From positions 47,531-111,530 of the forward strand of contig DAITMF010000002.1 in NCBI GenBank assembly GCA_036835325.1: a stretch of 64,000 nt of DNA. Direction: 5' to 3'. This document shows, one piece after another, positions 33,678-42,809 of the stretch. Below the pieces are notes generated by a model that did not search any database, had not been told where the DNA came from, and saw only the letters and a list, made by a program, of their open reading frames with translations. The stretch comes from CAMCHP01 sp036835325 (GTDB taxonomy: Bacteria > Bacteroidota > Bacteroidia > Flavobacteriales_D > Sanyastnellaceae). Every line of letters begins with the position of its first letter. The first letter of the stretch is position 1. Made by a program: the position numbers and the translations under genes.

Positions 33678-36600
33678 GTGCGGCAGCAAATAAAGGTGGA
33701 TGAAGGCAATTGCCTAACTTCACCACAGCAAGTGAACAACAATTCGACTGTTTTGGTCTCTACACTCCAGGTAAGGAAGTGGACGTTATGTCTGCTTAGC
33801 TTTCTGATCGCCCTGCCTTTATTGGCGCAAAAAGGCGACAAAGGAGGCGATGAACTCAACGTGCGCGCTTCAGAGCTCTTTGAAGCAGGCAAATTTGCTG
33901 AGGCCTATCCGCTCTATAGCCAGCTGCTCAGTCTCAAACCCAACGATCCTGATTACAATTTTAAATTCGGCGCGAGCTCGTTGTATGCCGGCGTTCCAAA
34001 AGAAACCGCGCTCAAACACATCAATTATGCACTGAAAAAGAACTGCAGCGACAGCCGCATTTGGTTCTACCTCGGCAAAGCCCACCACCTCAACTACGAT
34101 TTTAGTGCTGCGGCCTCAGCCTACCGAAGCTACCTCGATAAAGTCGACCCAAAAGACAAGAACATTCTTCCTGCTAAACGAAACCTTGAAATGTGCGATC
34201 AAGGAGGGAAACTCCTGTCGAACATTCGCGATGTCGTAGTTCTTGAAAAAACCGAAGCTGCCGAAAGCGACTTCTTCCGTTACTACAATCTTGAAGAGAT
34301 TGGAGGACGTGTGCTGCGCACGCCTGACGACCTCTTGTCGAAATACGACAAAAAAATGGGCCTCGTGAGCGTTATGCACTACCCGGGCGACGCCACTACG
34401 ATTTACTTTACCAGCTATGGAAAAGACGGTGCCACCGGCAAAGACCTCTACAAAGCCGATATCCTGCCCGGTGGAACATACTCAACCCCTGAGCGTTTGC
34501 CCGATGGCATCAATACCGACGAAGACGAAGACTTTGCCTTCATGCACCCCGATGGTAAAAGCTTTTACTTCGCTTCTCGCGGACACAACTCGATGGGGGG
34601 GTATGACATCTTTCGGTCTGACTACAACCGCATGACCGGTAGCTTTGCGCCGCCTGTCAACCTCGATTTTGCCATCAATACCCCTGACGATGACCTGTTT
34701 TATGTAGTCGACTCGCTCAAGCAAACGGCCTACTTTGCTTCAGGACGTACCTCTGCACAAGGCGCGTTGCACGTATATAAGGTATTGGTAGAGAGCTTGC
34801 CACTTAATCTCATGTTCATCGCCGGTGATTACTTGCCCGAAGCAGAAGGACTAGATGACCAGGCGAAGCTCGTCCTGATGGATGAATTGACCGGCCGTAC
34901 CATTGCCGAGACCACAGCCAGCGCTTCACGAGGCGGATACTTTCTTGAACTCCCAAAAGCAGGAAACTACCGCATTGAAGTGCAACCGCTCGGCGGTGCC
35001 GTAAGACATAGCGGCGTGTTCACTGTGCCAAACTATGATGAGAGCGTTGCCCTCAAGCAAGAACTGCGCATTGTCAACGAAAACGGAATAGAGCGGCTCA
35101 TCATCACCAACAGTTTCAATGACCCGCTCGATGTAAATCTCGCACAATTGGCTGCCGATGCGCTTCGCCGGCGTTCAGCGCTTGACCCCAATGCCACCGA
35201 AGAACGCATCGAAGCCGCCAGAGAACAACAAACCAACGGCAGTTTGCGCGAAGAACTGGCGCCTGAGCGCATCGTTCAAGAAGCAGGCTTCGCTGCCGGA
35301 GAAACCCTCGATACTGTTTTGGCCAAAGCCGATGACCGAGTAGAACAGATCGAAGAACAAGCCGAGCGATTTGAATCGAACGCAGGTGCCTACCTGGCAC
35401 AAGCCGCTGCCGCTCAAAACGAAGCCAACCAAAAAACCGCTGAGGCACGCAAGGTAATCAGTGAAGCTGCTGACAGTGAAGGCGCCGCATACCTAGCTTC
35501 CGTTAACCGCTACAACGCACTGCTCAGTGAAGCCAACCAAGCAGCAACCAAAGCGCAAAACCTGCTCGAAAGCGCAGAACGGCTCACTGAAGCATCCATC
35601 CAGCTGAACCAATTGAGCCAACAGCAAATTGCCGTTAACGATAAACTGCGTGAACTTACAAGCGCCGAAAATTGGTCAGATGCGAAAGAGGCGCTCATTA
35701 AACTTCGCAATGCCGAAGCCTCTGAAGCCAACCCGGCTGCGTCAACGCTAAAAACTCAGCTCGATGAAGCTGACCGCAGTGCAGTCCAAGCCGATAAACG
35801 GCTTGAAAACCAAGTAAACGAAAAAGAGGTCATCGGTATGCGTCTTCAGCAATTGAAGCGCGAACTTGAGGCCGCCTCAAAGAAAGCCGATAAAGAACGC
35901 TTGAACGAACAACTCGTAAAAGCCGAAACAGAAGCCGCAGCCCTCGAAGTCGACATCCGTGTTGCGCAAACCAAGGTTGTGGAAATGCGCAAAGAAGCGC
36001 AAGCCCTCCGCAGTCAATTGAAGCTTGTAGAAGCCGCCTCAGCTGAAAACCTTGCCCAAGGTGAGGCTTCAACGTGGTCATCCGAACAAGCGAATCAACT
36101 GCGCGCTCAAATCGAAGCAGCCCAGAAGTCGCTCACGGAGCTAAACGACCAAGCTCCCGAAATGGCATCGGCGATTACCGATACCGAAACCAAACGCGAC
36201 TTCGGCGTTGAACTCCTCCCAACCATTGCAGCGCGCAGTGCGGAAAACAACATTGAACTCATCCCGCTTCAGGTCCGCAACGCGTCGTACTCAGAGCAAA
36301 CGGCATCCATCCAAGCAAACCCATCAACAGCGGCCTACAAACAGCGCGCACTTGATGAACTGCAATTGGTTGCACTCACTGCCCACCTCAACCAATTGCG
36401 CGAATTGGCACTGATTGAATTGCCCACGGCTGAACGTGAAGCCCTTGAACTCGAACTCAAGTCAACCGAAGAAACCCTGCGCAGCCTGAACGAATCATTG
36501 CTGGCCACGGCCAACACGCCCGATACTTCGTCAGGTCGTCAGGTGCTCGATCAACGATTTCCTGATTACGCACAGCTGAGAACGGCTGAAAAAGGAAACG

Positions 36601-39600
36601 ACTTGGAACAAACCCTTCGCCGGGTGGAGCGCGCTGAAGCCATCGAAGAACGTCTACGAAACGAACAAAACACCCTGCGTGTGAAACTGCTCGAAAGCAC
36701 CTCGATCAATGAGATTGATGCCATTGAAGGCGAATTGCTTGCAATTGACAACATGCGCGCAGTAATCAATGAAGACCGCGAGCCAAACCGCATTCAGGCC
36801 GCCTGGGAAAGCGACCGTTTGGCCATTATCGAAGAAGACGAAAACTTCGAATCGAAGATTGTACGCCAAATCGAACTTACTGAAACCTACATCTCAACCC
36901 TCGAACGACTCGAATCGGATGCCATCGAAAACGGTGCCAACGATCAAGCCGCAGCCTATGCCGAACGCCGAAAATTGGCTGAGAACAAGTTGAATGAGCA
37001 GAGGTCAGAACGTGAACTGGCACTAACTGTGTCTGACGACCGAACAGATCTATTGAATAAAGATTCAGGTATCCCGTCAGTTGGGGTGAATACAGCAAGT
37101 CAGGCAAATCAATCGTCTGGAAATGATGTCACCCAAGCAAACGTGGCCAATGCGCAACCCAACGAAAGCAGTCCAGCTAATTTAAACGTCTCAAAGGTTG
37201 ATGCGGCATCCAAAGCATCCACCCAACCTGCTGCAAATGCAGCTGATACCGACTTGGCTGCGGCAGCCAATACAGGGGTTCGCACGACCAATCCATCCAT
37301 CCAACCAAATTCAAAAGCTTCAACCGACAATGCTGCATCGTATGCTGAACAGCAGCGCCTTGACCGCATTTCAGCTTTGCAGAAGCAAATTGATGCCACT
37401 ACCGACGAAGCCCAGCGCGATCGCTTGATGGCCGATATTCAGGTGCTCAACACACCGTTGCAGGAAGGAGAGATCCTCGTAAATCAACCAATGGTGCAAG
37501 CCGCTGAAGTGGGCAGCGAACTTGATCTCAAGCGCACAGCACAACTCACCCAGCGCATGCAAAAGGTGGAGGGCTACCTCGATGCGCAAGAAATCATAGA
37601 CGGTCTCGACGACCTCATCGGAGGTGTTGATGCCGAGCTCGAAGCCGCTGAAAGCAAGGTCCGCCAAAAGAGCCTCGATCGCGAGCGTGAAGACCTCTTC
37701 ATCGAGCGGGGAGAGGCCCTCGTTGCGCGTTCAAATGCCGCAGCGGTGGCCAACAAGCAGGTCTACAACGAGCGCCGTCAACAGCTTTTGGGAGCCTTGA
37801 AAACCACCGGTGACCGAACTCCGAATACCGAATCGCTCGCCATGTTGCAAACGCATTTCGCCACTGAGCAACAGCGCGCCGATGCTGCCATGCAAAAGGC
37901 CGATCAATTGCGCTCGGCCAACCTCAAAACACGCGACGACGTGAAAAAGGGCGATGCTTACCAAGAAGCCCTTGCGCTCGAGCTCGAAGCCATTGCCATA
38001 CAAGAGCGCTTGCTTGAACTCGGGTCGCTCAGCGATCAACTCATTGTGGCCGACGCCGAGGTGATTAACCGCATTGTAAAAGGCGCTCCGGCGATTGTTC
38101 CAACTGCACTGCCCGAAGAGGCGCTGGCTGAACAGGCTGAATCAACCACCGTAGCTGACTCCAATTCAGATCGCGGCAGCACTGATGTAACTCGCGCTGA
38201 CACGGATGCTCTCGCTGACGCGGATGTTCTCGCTGGCGCGGATGAAAACGCAGCTGCAAATGAAGAAACTTCAGCGCCTGAAGCGTCATCTGAGTCCTCC
38301 AACTTCGAGGATGCCGACGCCGTTTCGACAGAAGCCGGTGATGGTAACGACGCTTCTGCCGCTTCAGCCAATGCATCTGTGACCGCTGATGAAACCAATG
38401 TCAGCGCCGACACTGAAGCACAGGAGCCTGACGAAGTGCCGAACCTTGTGCAAACCGTAGATGCGGCAACCCTTGCAGCCCGGGAAGCGCGTGTGCAGAA
38501 CCTTCGCTCTGCGGTGCAGTTGCCCACTGAACTCATTGCAAGCATTGACGAATCTACACCAACCAATGCCAACTTAACCGATGCAAAGGTTGACGAGGCC
38601 GCCAATGTACGTCGGAATGAAATTGCAGTCCGCAACGCGATTGTACGCGACCTAAACGCGCTCACCAATCGAATCACCTTGCTCGAGCAAGCGGTTGTGA
38701 ACGCCGGTTCTGAAGCCGAAGCCGACGGTTTGGCCGAAGAACTCGGTATTCTTTACCGCTCAGCCGAAATTCGCTACACCGAATTGGCCGAAGCAGAAGC
38801 CGCCGTCAAAACCGCCGAGAATGCGCTTGAGGCCGCCATCGAAACCGCGAATGCCAATGCAACTGCACCGCTTGACAATCGCGTGACTGAATCAACTGTT
38901 GTGATGCCGGTTGAAACGCAACCCGCACCAGAAGTTGCCGAGAACTCTACTGCTGACGTGTTGGCAGAAGCTATAAATTATGCTAAAACAACAGCTTCAA
39001 AACCAGATTATTACTTCGTTTTGCCTGAAGCAATCGTTGAGTCATTCTTCGAGGTGAACAGCGAATCGGTATATTCAGCCGCTCGGCCCATTCCGGTTGA
39101 TGTTCCAATGCCCGAAGGCTTGGTTTACAAGGTGCAAGTTGGGGCCTACCGCAAACCCATTCCGCAAGACCTGTTCAAGGGCTTTGCTCCGTTGCGGGGT
39201 GAAAAGCTCGACAACGGAATTACCCGCTACACGGCTGGGGTGTTCGTTGGCTTTAGCGATGCCGATCAAGCCAAAAGCAGCATCCGTCAAATGGGCTACC
39301 GCGATGCATTCGTCGTAGCCTATTACAACGGAAAGCGCATTTCATTGACCGAAGCGCGCACACGCGGCAACGAGCCAACCATTGCATCATCAAGCACTCC
39401 ACGTACAAACGCACTGACCTCTTCAACCGCAGCAACAGCGAACCGCAACAGCGCAGCAAATGCCGTGACCGATGCTCCGGTTTCAACTGCTGCCGCGTCG
39501 CCTGAAGTACCGGCATTTGCTGAAGACTGGACGTCGAACAAAGGGGTTTGGCTCACGGTTCAGGTGGGGGTATACAGCCGTCCGGTTACACTGGTTGATT

Positions 39601-40106
39601 TGTACAACATCTCAAACGTAATGGCCGAGCCACTGGATGGTAAACGCATTCGCTACACCTCAGGCAAGTTCAATTCACTTGAGCGCGCGCAGCAGGCGCG
39701 AAACGCAGCTCGCGCAGCCGGCATTGACGATGCCTTCTTGACGGCGTACATCGACGGACGTCGTGTTCCGGTGGCTGAGGCGCTGGCTCGACTTGGCGCA
39801 AGTTCTACGACCACACCGGCAGCTCCAACCACACAAGTTGTAACTCCAACGCCGGCGGCGCAAACAGCGAACGCTGCAACGGGTTACCGTATCAAAATCG
39901 GAGCATTTCAAGGTCAGGTGCCCGCAGCAACGGTTACTGCGCTCCTGAGTTTGGAGTCAACGTGGGGCATTCAGCAAGAGCAAGTAGCCAACGGCATCGT
40001 GTTTTACAGCCGAAAGCTGACTTCACGCGCCGAAGCCGAAAAGGCCCTTAGTGATTTCTATCAATTTGGAGTGGTTGCAGTAACCATCGAAGAAATCACT
40101 CCGTAA
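33678..40106 (+). CDS. Giant TPR/PD40/coiled-coil envelope protein with three C-terminal SPOR-like repeats
   Basis: Up to 2142 residues. There is no ATG near the N-terminus; GTG 33678, GTG 33732 or TTG 33753 may start it. A signal peptide follows (RKWTLCLLSFLIALPLLAQ). Order of parts: TPR (about 55-180), PD40 propeller strands (about 230-370, TIYFTSYGKDG, SFYFASRG, YDIFRSD), then a carboxypeptidase-D-like beta domain (370-470). A Glu/Ala/Gln-rich helical rod follows (about 500-1780), with Asp/Ala/Ser-rich breaks near 1150-1250 and 1480-1600. Three SPOR-like repeats close it, near 1810 (VYKVQVGAYRKP), 1954 (WLTVQVGVYSRP) and 2067 (YRIKIGAFQGQ). The TPR-PD40 front resembles PorE/OmpA-type T9SS accessory proteins. 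SPOR units bind denuded peptidoglycan, so a periplasmic scaffold is inferred. Confidence 0.82.
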   Translation: MRQQIKVDEGNCLTSPQQVNNNSTVLVSTLQVRKWTLCLLSFLIALPLLAQKGDKGGDELNVRASELFEAGKFAEAYPLYSQLLSLKPNDPDYNFKFGASSLYAGVPKETALKHINYALKKNCSDSRIWFYLGKAHHLNYDFSAAASAYRSYLDKVDPKDKNILPAKRNLEMCDQGGKLLSNIRDVVVLEKTEAAESDFFRYYNLEEIGGRVLRTPDDLLSKYDKKMGLVSVMHYPGDATTIYFTSYGKDGATGKDLYKADILPGGTYSTPERLPDGINTDEDEDFAFMHPDGKSFYFASRGHNSMGGYDIFRSDYNRMTGSFAPPVNLDFAINTPDDDLFYVVDSLKQTAYFASGRTSAQGALHVYKVLVESLPLNLMFIAGDYLPEAEGLDDQAKLVLMDELTGRTIAETTASASRGGYFLELPKAGNYRIEVQPLGGAVRHSGVFTVPNYDESVALKQELRIVNENGIERLIITNSFNDPLDVNLAQLAADALRRRSALDPNATEERIEAAREQQTNGSLREELAPERIVQEAGFAAGETLDTVLAKADDRVEQIEEQAERFESNAGAYLAQAAAAQNEANQKTAEARKVISEAADSEGAAYLASVNRYNALLSEANQAATKAQNLLESAERLTEASIQLNQLSQQQIAVNDKLRELTSAENWSDAKEALIKLRNAEASEANPAASTLKTQLDEADRSAVQADKRLENQVNEKEVIGMRLQQLKRELEAASKKADKERLNEQLVKAETEAAALEVDIRVAQTKVVEMRKEAQALRSQLKLVEAASAENLAQGEASTWSSEQANQLRAQIEAAQKSLTELNDQAPEMASAITDTETKRDFGVELLPTIAARSAENNIELIPLQVRNASYSEQTASIQANPSTAAYKQRALDELQLVALTAHLNQLRELALIELPTAEREALELELKSTEETLRSLNESLLATANTPDTSSGRQVLDQRFPDYAQLRTAEKGNDLEQTLRRVERAEAIEERLRNEQNTLRVKLLESTSINEIDAIEGELLAIDNMRAVINEDREPNRIQAAWESDRLAIIEEDENFESKIVRQIELTETYISTLERLESDAIENGANDQAAAYAERRKLAENKLNEQRSERELALTVSDDRTDLLNKDSGIPSVGVNTASQANQSSGNDVTQANVANAQPNESSPANLNVSKVDAASKASTQPAANAADTDLAAAANTGVRTTNPSIQPNSKASTDNAASYAEQQRLDRISALQKQIDATTDEAQRDRLMADIQVLNTPLQEGEILVNQPMVQAAEVGSELDLKRTAQLTQRMQKVEGYLDAQEIIDGLDDLIGGVDAELEAAESKVRQKSLDREREDLFIERGEALVARSNAAAVANKQVYNERRQQLLGALKTTGDRTPNTESLAMLQTHFATEQQRADAAMQKADQLRSANLKTRDDVKKGDAYQEALALELEAIAIQERLLELGSLSDQLIVADAEVINRIVKGAPAIVPTALPEEALAEQAESTTVADSNSDRGSTDVTRADTDALADADVLAGADENAAANEETSAPEASSESSNFEDADAVSTEAGDGNDASAASANASVTADETNVSADTEAQEPDEVPNLVQTVDAATLAAREARVQNLRSAVQLPTELIASIDESTPTNANLTDAKVDEAANVRRNEIAVRNAIVRDLNALTNRITLLEQAVVNAGSEAEADGLAEELGILYRSAEIRYTELAEAEAAVKTAENALEAAIETANANATAPLDNRVTESTVVMPVETQPAPEVAENSTADVLAEAINYAKTTASKPDYYFVLPEAIVESFFEVNSESVYSAARPIPVDVPMPEGLVYKVQVGAYRKPIPQDLFKGFAPLRGEKLDNGITRYTAGVFVGFSDADQAKSSIRQMGYRDAFVVAYYNGKRISLTEARTRGNEPTIASSSTPRTNALTSSTAATANRNSAANAVTDAPVSTAAASPEVPAFAEDWTSNKGVWLTVQVGVYSRPVTLVDLYNISNVMAEPLDGKRIRYTSGKFNSLERAQQARNAARAAGIDDAFLTAYIDGRRVPVAEALARLGASSTTTPAAPTTQVVTPTPAAQTANAATGYRIKIGAFQGQVPAATVTALLSLESTWGIQQEQVANGIVFYSRKLTSRAEAEKALSDFYQFGVVAVTIEEITP

Positions 40107-40123
40107 AGCCTTTCGAACTTGAC

Positions 40124-40131
40124 TATCTTTA
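40124..40131 (+). promoter_or_regulatory. Candidate -7 element of the SpsF-like gene
   Basis: TATCTTTA, one mismatch to TAnnTTTG, 16 bases before the ATG at 40148. A shorter match TACTTTG at 40137-40143 is closer to the start. Which is used cannot be decided. Confidence 0.4.
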
Positions 40132-40147
40132 TGGCGTACTTTGCGCC

Positions 40148-40927
40148 ATGAAGGTAATCGCCATCACACAAGCTCGAACAGGTTCAACCCGGCTACCCGG
40201 CAAGGTTTTTGAAACCATCGCCAATAAACCCCTTTTGCAGCTTCACCTTGAACGGGTAAATGCTGCTAAGACCATCGATCAAGTGGTGGTAGCAACCACC
40301 GATCTTGACCGCGACGATGCCATAGAAACCGCCGTGATCGATTGGGGTTTTGCAGTTTCCAGAGGCAGTGAAAACGATGTGTTAAGTCGCTTTTACCATG
40401 TAGCACAACCGTTGGCACCCGACTATGTGGTCCGTGTGACGTCTGACTGTCCTTTCGTTGACCCTGAGTTGATTGATCGCATTGTACAGCATACTATCGA
40501 GCAGAACGTTGATTATTGCTCGAATACACTGGTTGAGCATTACCCTGACGGACAAGACATCGAAGTGATGACCTTCAGAGCACTTGCACAAGCCTACCGC
40601 GAGGCGAAACTAGCATCTGACCGTGAGCATGTCACCCCCTACATCAAGCGAAACAGCACGGCCATGGGCAAAGGCCTCTTCAAGGCGGTGAATTACGGTT
40701 GTGAAGCCAACTACAACGCGGTGCGCATGTGCGTTGATGAACCCCGTGATTTGCTGGTCGCGCGTGCACTTGCTGAGGGCTGTGGCCTTCATGCCGATTG
40801 GTTGACCTACACAGCCTATTACCTGAATCATCCTTCAATTGCTACGATGAACGGCGAAATCATACGCAATGAAGGCTATCTGAAGTCGATTCTCAGCGAT
40901 AAAAAGGGTGGGGAAGAAGCTGAATAA
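40148..40927 (+). CDS. SpsF-like CMP-sugar-type cytidylyltransferase
   Basis: 259 residues. Residues 1-20 (MKVIAITQARTGSTRLPGKV) are the nucleotide-binding loop of the PF02348 cytidylyltransferases, with RxGSxRLPGK as the signature. DYVVRVTSDCPFVDPELID near 97-115 contains the metal-binding Asp. The family activates acidic sugars such as sialic, legionaminic or pseudaminic acid with CTP, or acts in spore-coat polysaccharide work (SpsF). No other sugar pathway genes are in the window, so the substrate is open. It is transcribed with the giant SPOR gene or from its own weak promoter. Confidence 0.85.
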   Translation: MKVIAITQARTGSTRLPGKVFETIANKPLLQLHLERVNAAKTIDQVVVATTDLDRDDAIETAVIDWGFAVSRGSENDVLSRFYHVAQPLAPDYVVRVTSDCPFVDPELIDRIVQHTIEQNVDYCSNTLVEHYPDGQDIEVMTFRALAQAYREAKLASDREHVTPYIKRNSTAMGKGLFKAVNYGCEANYNAVRMCVDEPRDLLVARALAEGCGLHADWLTYTAYYLNHPSIATMNGEIIRNEGYLKSILSDKKGGEEAE

Positions 40928-40990
40928 ATTGTATTCTATCGGGTTAACCTTTGTCTTTCACTAATTTTACAACGTATTAACACCAAGCGT

Positions 40991-42643
40991 ATGCTAAAGA
41001 ATGTGTGGTTGGCCATTGCGGCTCTCTTTGTTTTGATGGATGGATGGGGTCAGAATCTGGTAATCAACGAACTCATCGCCAGCAACCAGAATACAATAAC
41101 CGACGAGTTTGCTGAGTTCGATGACTGGGTTGAAATTTACAACCCAACAGGAGAGTCGATCGATTTGGCCGGGTATTTTATCAGTGACAATCCGAACAAC
41201 CTGATGAAATGGATGTTCCCGGTGACCGCACCCGGTGAAACTGAAATCGCCGCCAATGGTTACTTAATCATATGGTGCGACAACAATGTCGAGCAAGGGC
41301 CTTTGCACACCAACTTTCGTTTGTCAGCCGATGGTGAAGCCGTTTACTTAACAGGCCCCGACGGGGTGACTGTTATCGATTCAATTGAGTTCGGGGCGCA
41401 ACAAACAGACATTAGTTACGGAAGAACCTGCGATGCTTGTCCGAACTGGACATTCTTCAATGTGCCAACGCCCAATGCGGCCAATGCACAATCAGACCCT
41501 ACTACAGACATCTTGTTCATCAATGAAGTTATGACGGGGAATACTGCGTACCCGTTTTGGGTTGATGAGTTCGGGCAACAAGACCGTTGGTTCGAAATCT
41601 ACAACCCAAATCCCTATCAGGTCAATTTGGCGGGTTACTTCGTGTCAGTCAATACAGCCAGTCCTTTTCAGTACATGTTCCCAAACACGAATCCGGTGAG
41701 CACAACCATTGATGCCAACGGATTTATGATTTTCTGGGCCGATAATCAAAGTTTCCAAGGAGCAAATCACACAAACTTCCTGCTTCCTAACTCCGGCACA
41801 TTGACACTTCGCGGCCCAAACCAGTCTGTTGTAAGTTCATTCACTTGGCCGGCGATTCCTCAGAATTCTTCTTATGGACGTGCTGTTGACGGCGGCCTTG
41901 CCTTGGTAACTTTCGCAGATCCGACGCCGCGCGCATCAAACACCATCGTTGTACTCCAGCCCGAGAACCTCTTCATCAACGAGGTCATGGCGTCAAATGT
42001 CAGCGACACAACCGACGTGCTCGGTGATTTTGATGATTGGTTTGAGATTTACAATCCAAACAGTTACCCCGTTGATTTGGCAGGCTACTTCATTTCAGAT
42101 AACCCCGACATTCCAAACAAATGGAGAGTACCTGAAAACGCCGGGCCGCTCTCTGTTATTCCTGCCCAAGGGTACAAGCTGTTTTTCGCCGATAGCGATA
42201 CCGAGATTGCGTGGAATCACACCAACTTTCGACTGAACGGTTCAACGGGAGAGTGGCTCGTTCTTCGAGGTCCGGATGCATTTACCATCATTGATCAAAT
42301 CAGTTGGACACAAATGCTACCTGACACCTCGCTAGGGAGGTTCACCGATGGAGGTCTTCCATGGGTTGACTTCATCGATACTACCCCTGAATATTCGAAC
42401 AACGGAGCGACCATTAACGTTGATGAATCGAAACTGCCGGTAACTCAGGTATATCCCAACCCGGTAGCACTAGGAATGCCCATCCAATTGTCGCGCCAAG
42501 CAAAGGTGGAAGTGTACAACACTGCCGGTCAGCGTGTTGCATTGCATCCCCTTGGGACGCAAATCCCTACTGACCAACTTAGAGCAGGAATGTACATTCT
42601 ATTGATCAACGATTTTCAGCGGGTTAAGCTCCTTGTGAACTGA
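40991..42643 (+). CDS. T9SS cargo with three lamin-tail domains
   Basis: 550 residues. The signal peptide MLKNVWLAIAALFVLMDGWG ends near residue 20 and is overlapped by a 9-mer copy at 41038. Three lamin-tail (LTD) Ig-like domains begin with the repeated phrase INE(L/V), near residues 25, 177 and 327. Each holds W-(V/F)-EIYNP, DLAGYF(I/V)S and HTNF motifs and is about 130 residues. The last 75 residues are a T9SS type A domain (TQVYPNPVALGMPIQL...RAGMYILLINDFQ). Bacterial LTDs occur on secreted nucleases and phosphatases or alone as surface modules. No enzyme domain is present here, so an adhesive or structural role is inferred. Confidence 0.87.
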   Translation: MLKNVWLAIAALFVLMDGWGQNLVINELIASNQNTITDEFAEFDDWVEIYNPTGESIDLAGYFISDNPNNLMKWMFPVTAPGETEIAANGYLIIWCDNNVEQGPLHTNFRLSADGEAVYLTGPDGVTVIDSIEFGAQQTDISYGRTCDACPNWTFFNVPTPNAANAQSDPTTDILFINEVMTGNTAYPFWVDEFGQQDRWFEIYNPNPYQVNLAGYFVSVNTASPFQYMFPNTNPVSTTIDANGFMIFWADNQSFQGANHTNFLLPNSGTLTLRGPNQSVVSSFTWPAIPQNSSYGRAVDGGLALVTFADPTPRASNTIVVLQPENLFINEVMASNVSDTTDVLGDFDDWFEIYNPNSYPVDLAGYFISDNPDIPNKWRVPENAGPLSVIPAQGYKLFFADSDTEIAWNHTNFRLNGSTGEWLVLRGPDAFTIIDQISWTQMLPDTSLGRFTDGGLPWVDFIDTTPEYSNNGATINVDESKLPVTQVYPNPVALGMPIQLSRQAKVEVYNTAGQRVALHPLGTQIPTDQLRAGMYILLINDFQRVKLLVN

Positions 42644-42674
42644 TCTACATTCGGTTTTCAAACGGTATTTTGTT

Positions 42675-42702
42675 GAAAATGATGCCTTAGAGCGTCATTT
42701 TC
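42675..42702 (+). terminator. Hairpin after the lamin-tail gene, possible terminator
   Basis: GAAAATGATGC and GCGTCATTTTC form an 11-bp stem with one G-T pair and a six-base loop. The T-run lies inside the stem, so termination strength is uncertain. Confidence 0.4.
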
Positions 42703-42715
42703 TGCTTTAATTCCC

Positions 42716-42723
42716 TACCTTTG
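42716..42723 (+). promoter_or_regulatory. -7 promoter element of rpsA
   Basis: TACCTTTG leaves a leader of about 80 bases before the rpsA ATG at 42810, in contrast to the leaderless genes of this window. The leader could hold autoregulatory structure, as in other ribosomal-protein mRNAs. Confidence 0.6.
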
Positions 42724-42809
42724 CCGCCCTAAATAAACCGGAGGTCGGTCCGCTTTAAGTCTAACCCTCCCGCAGAACCGATCAACTGCAGGATACAAGT
42801 TTTAGCCGC

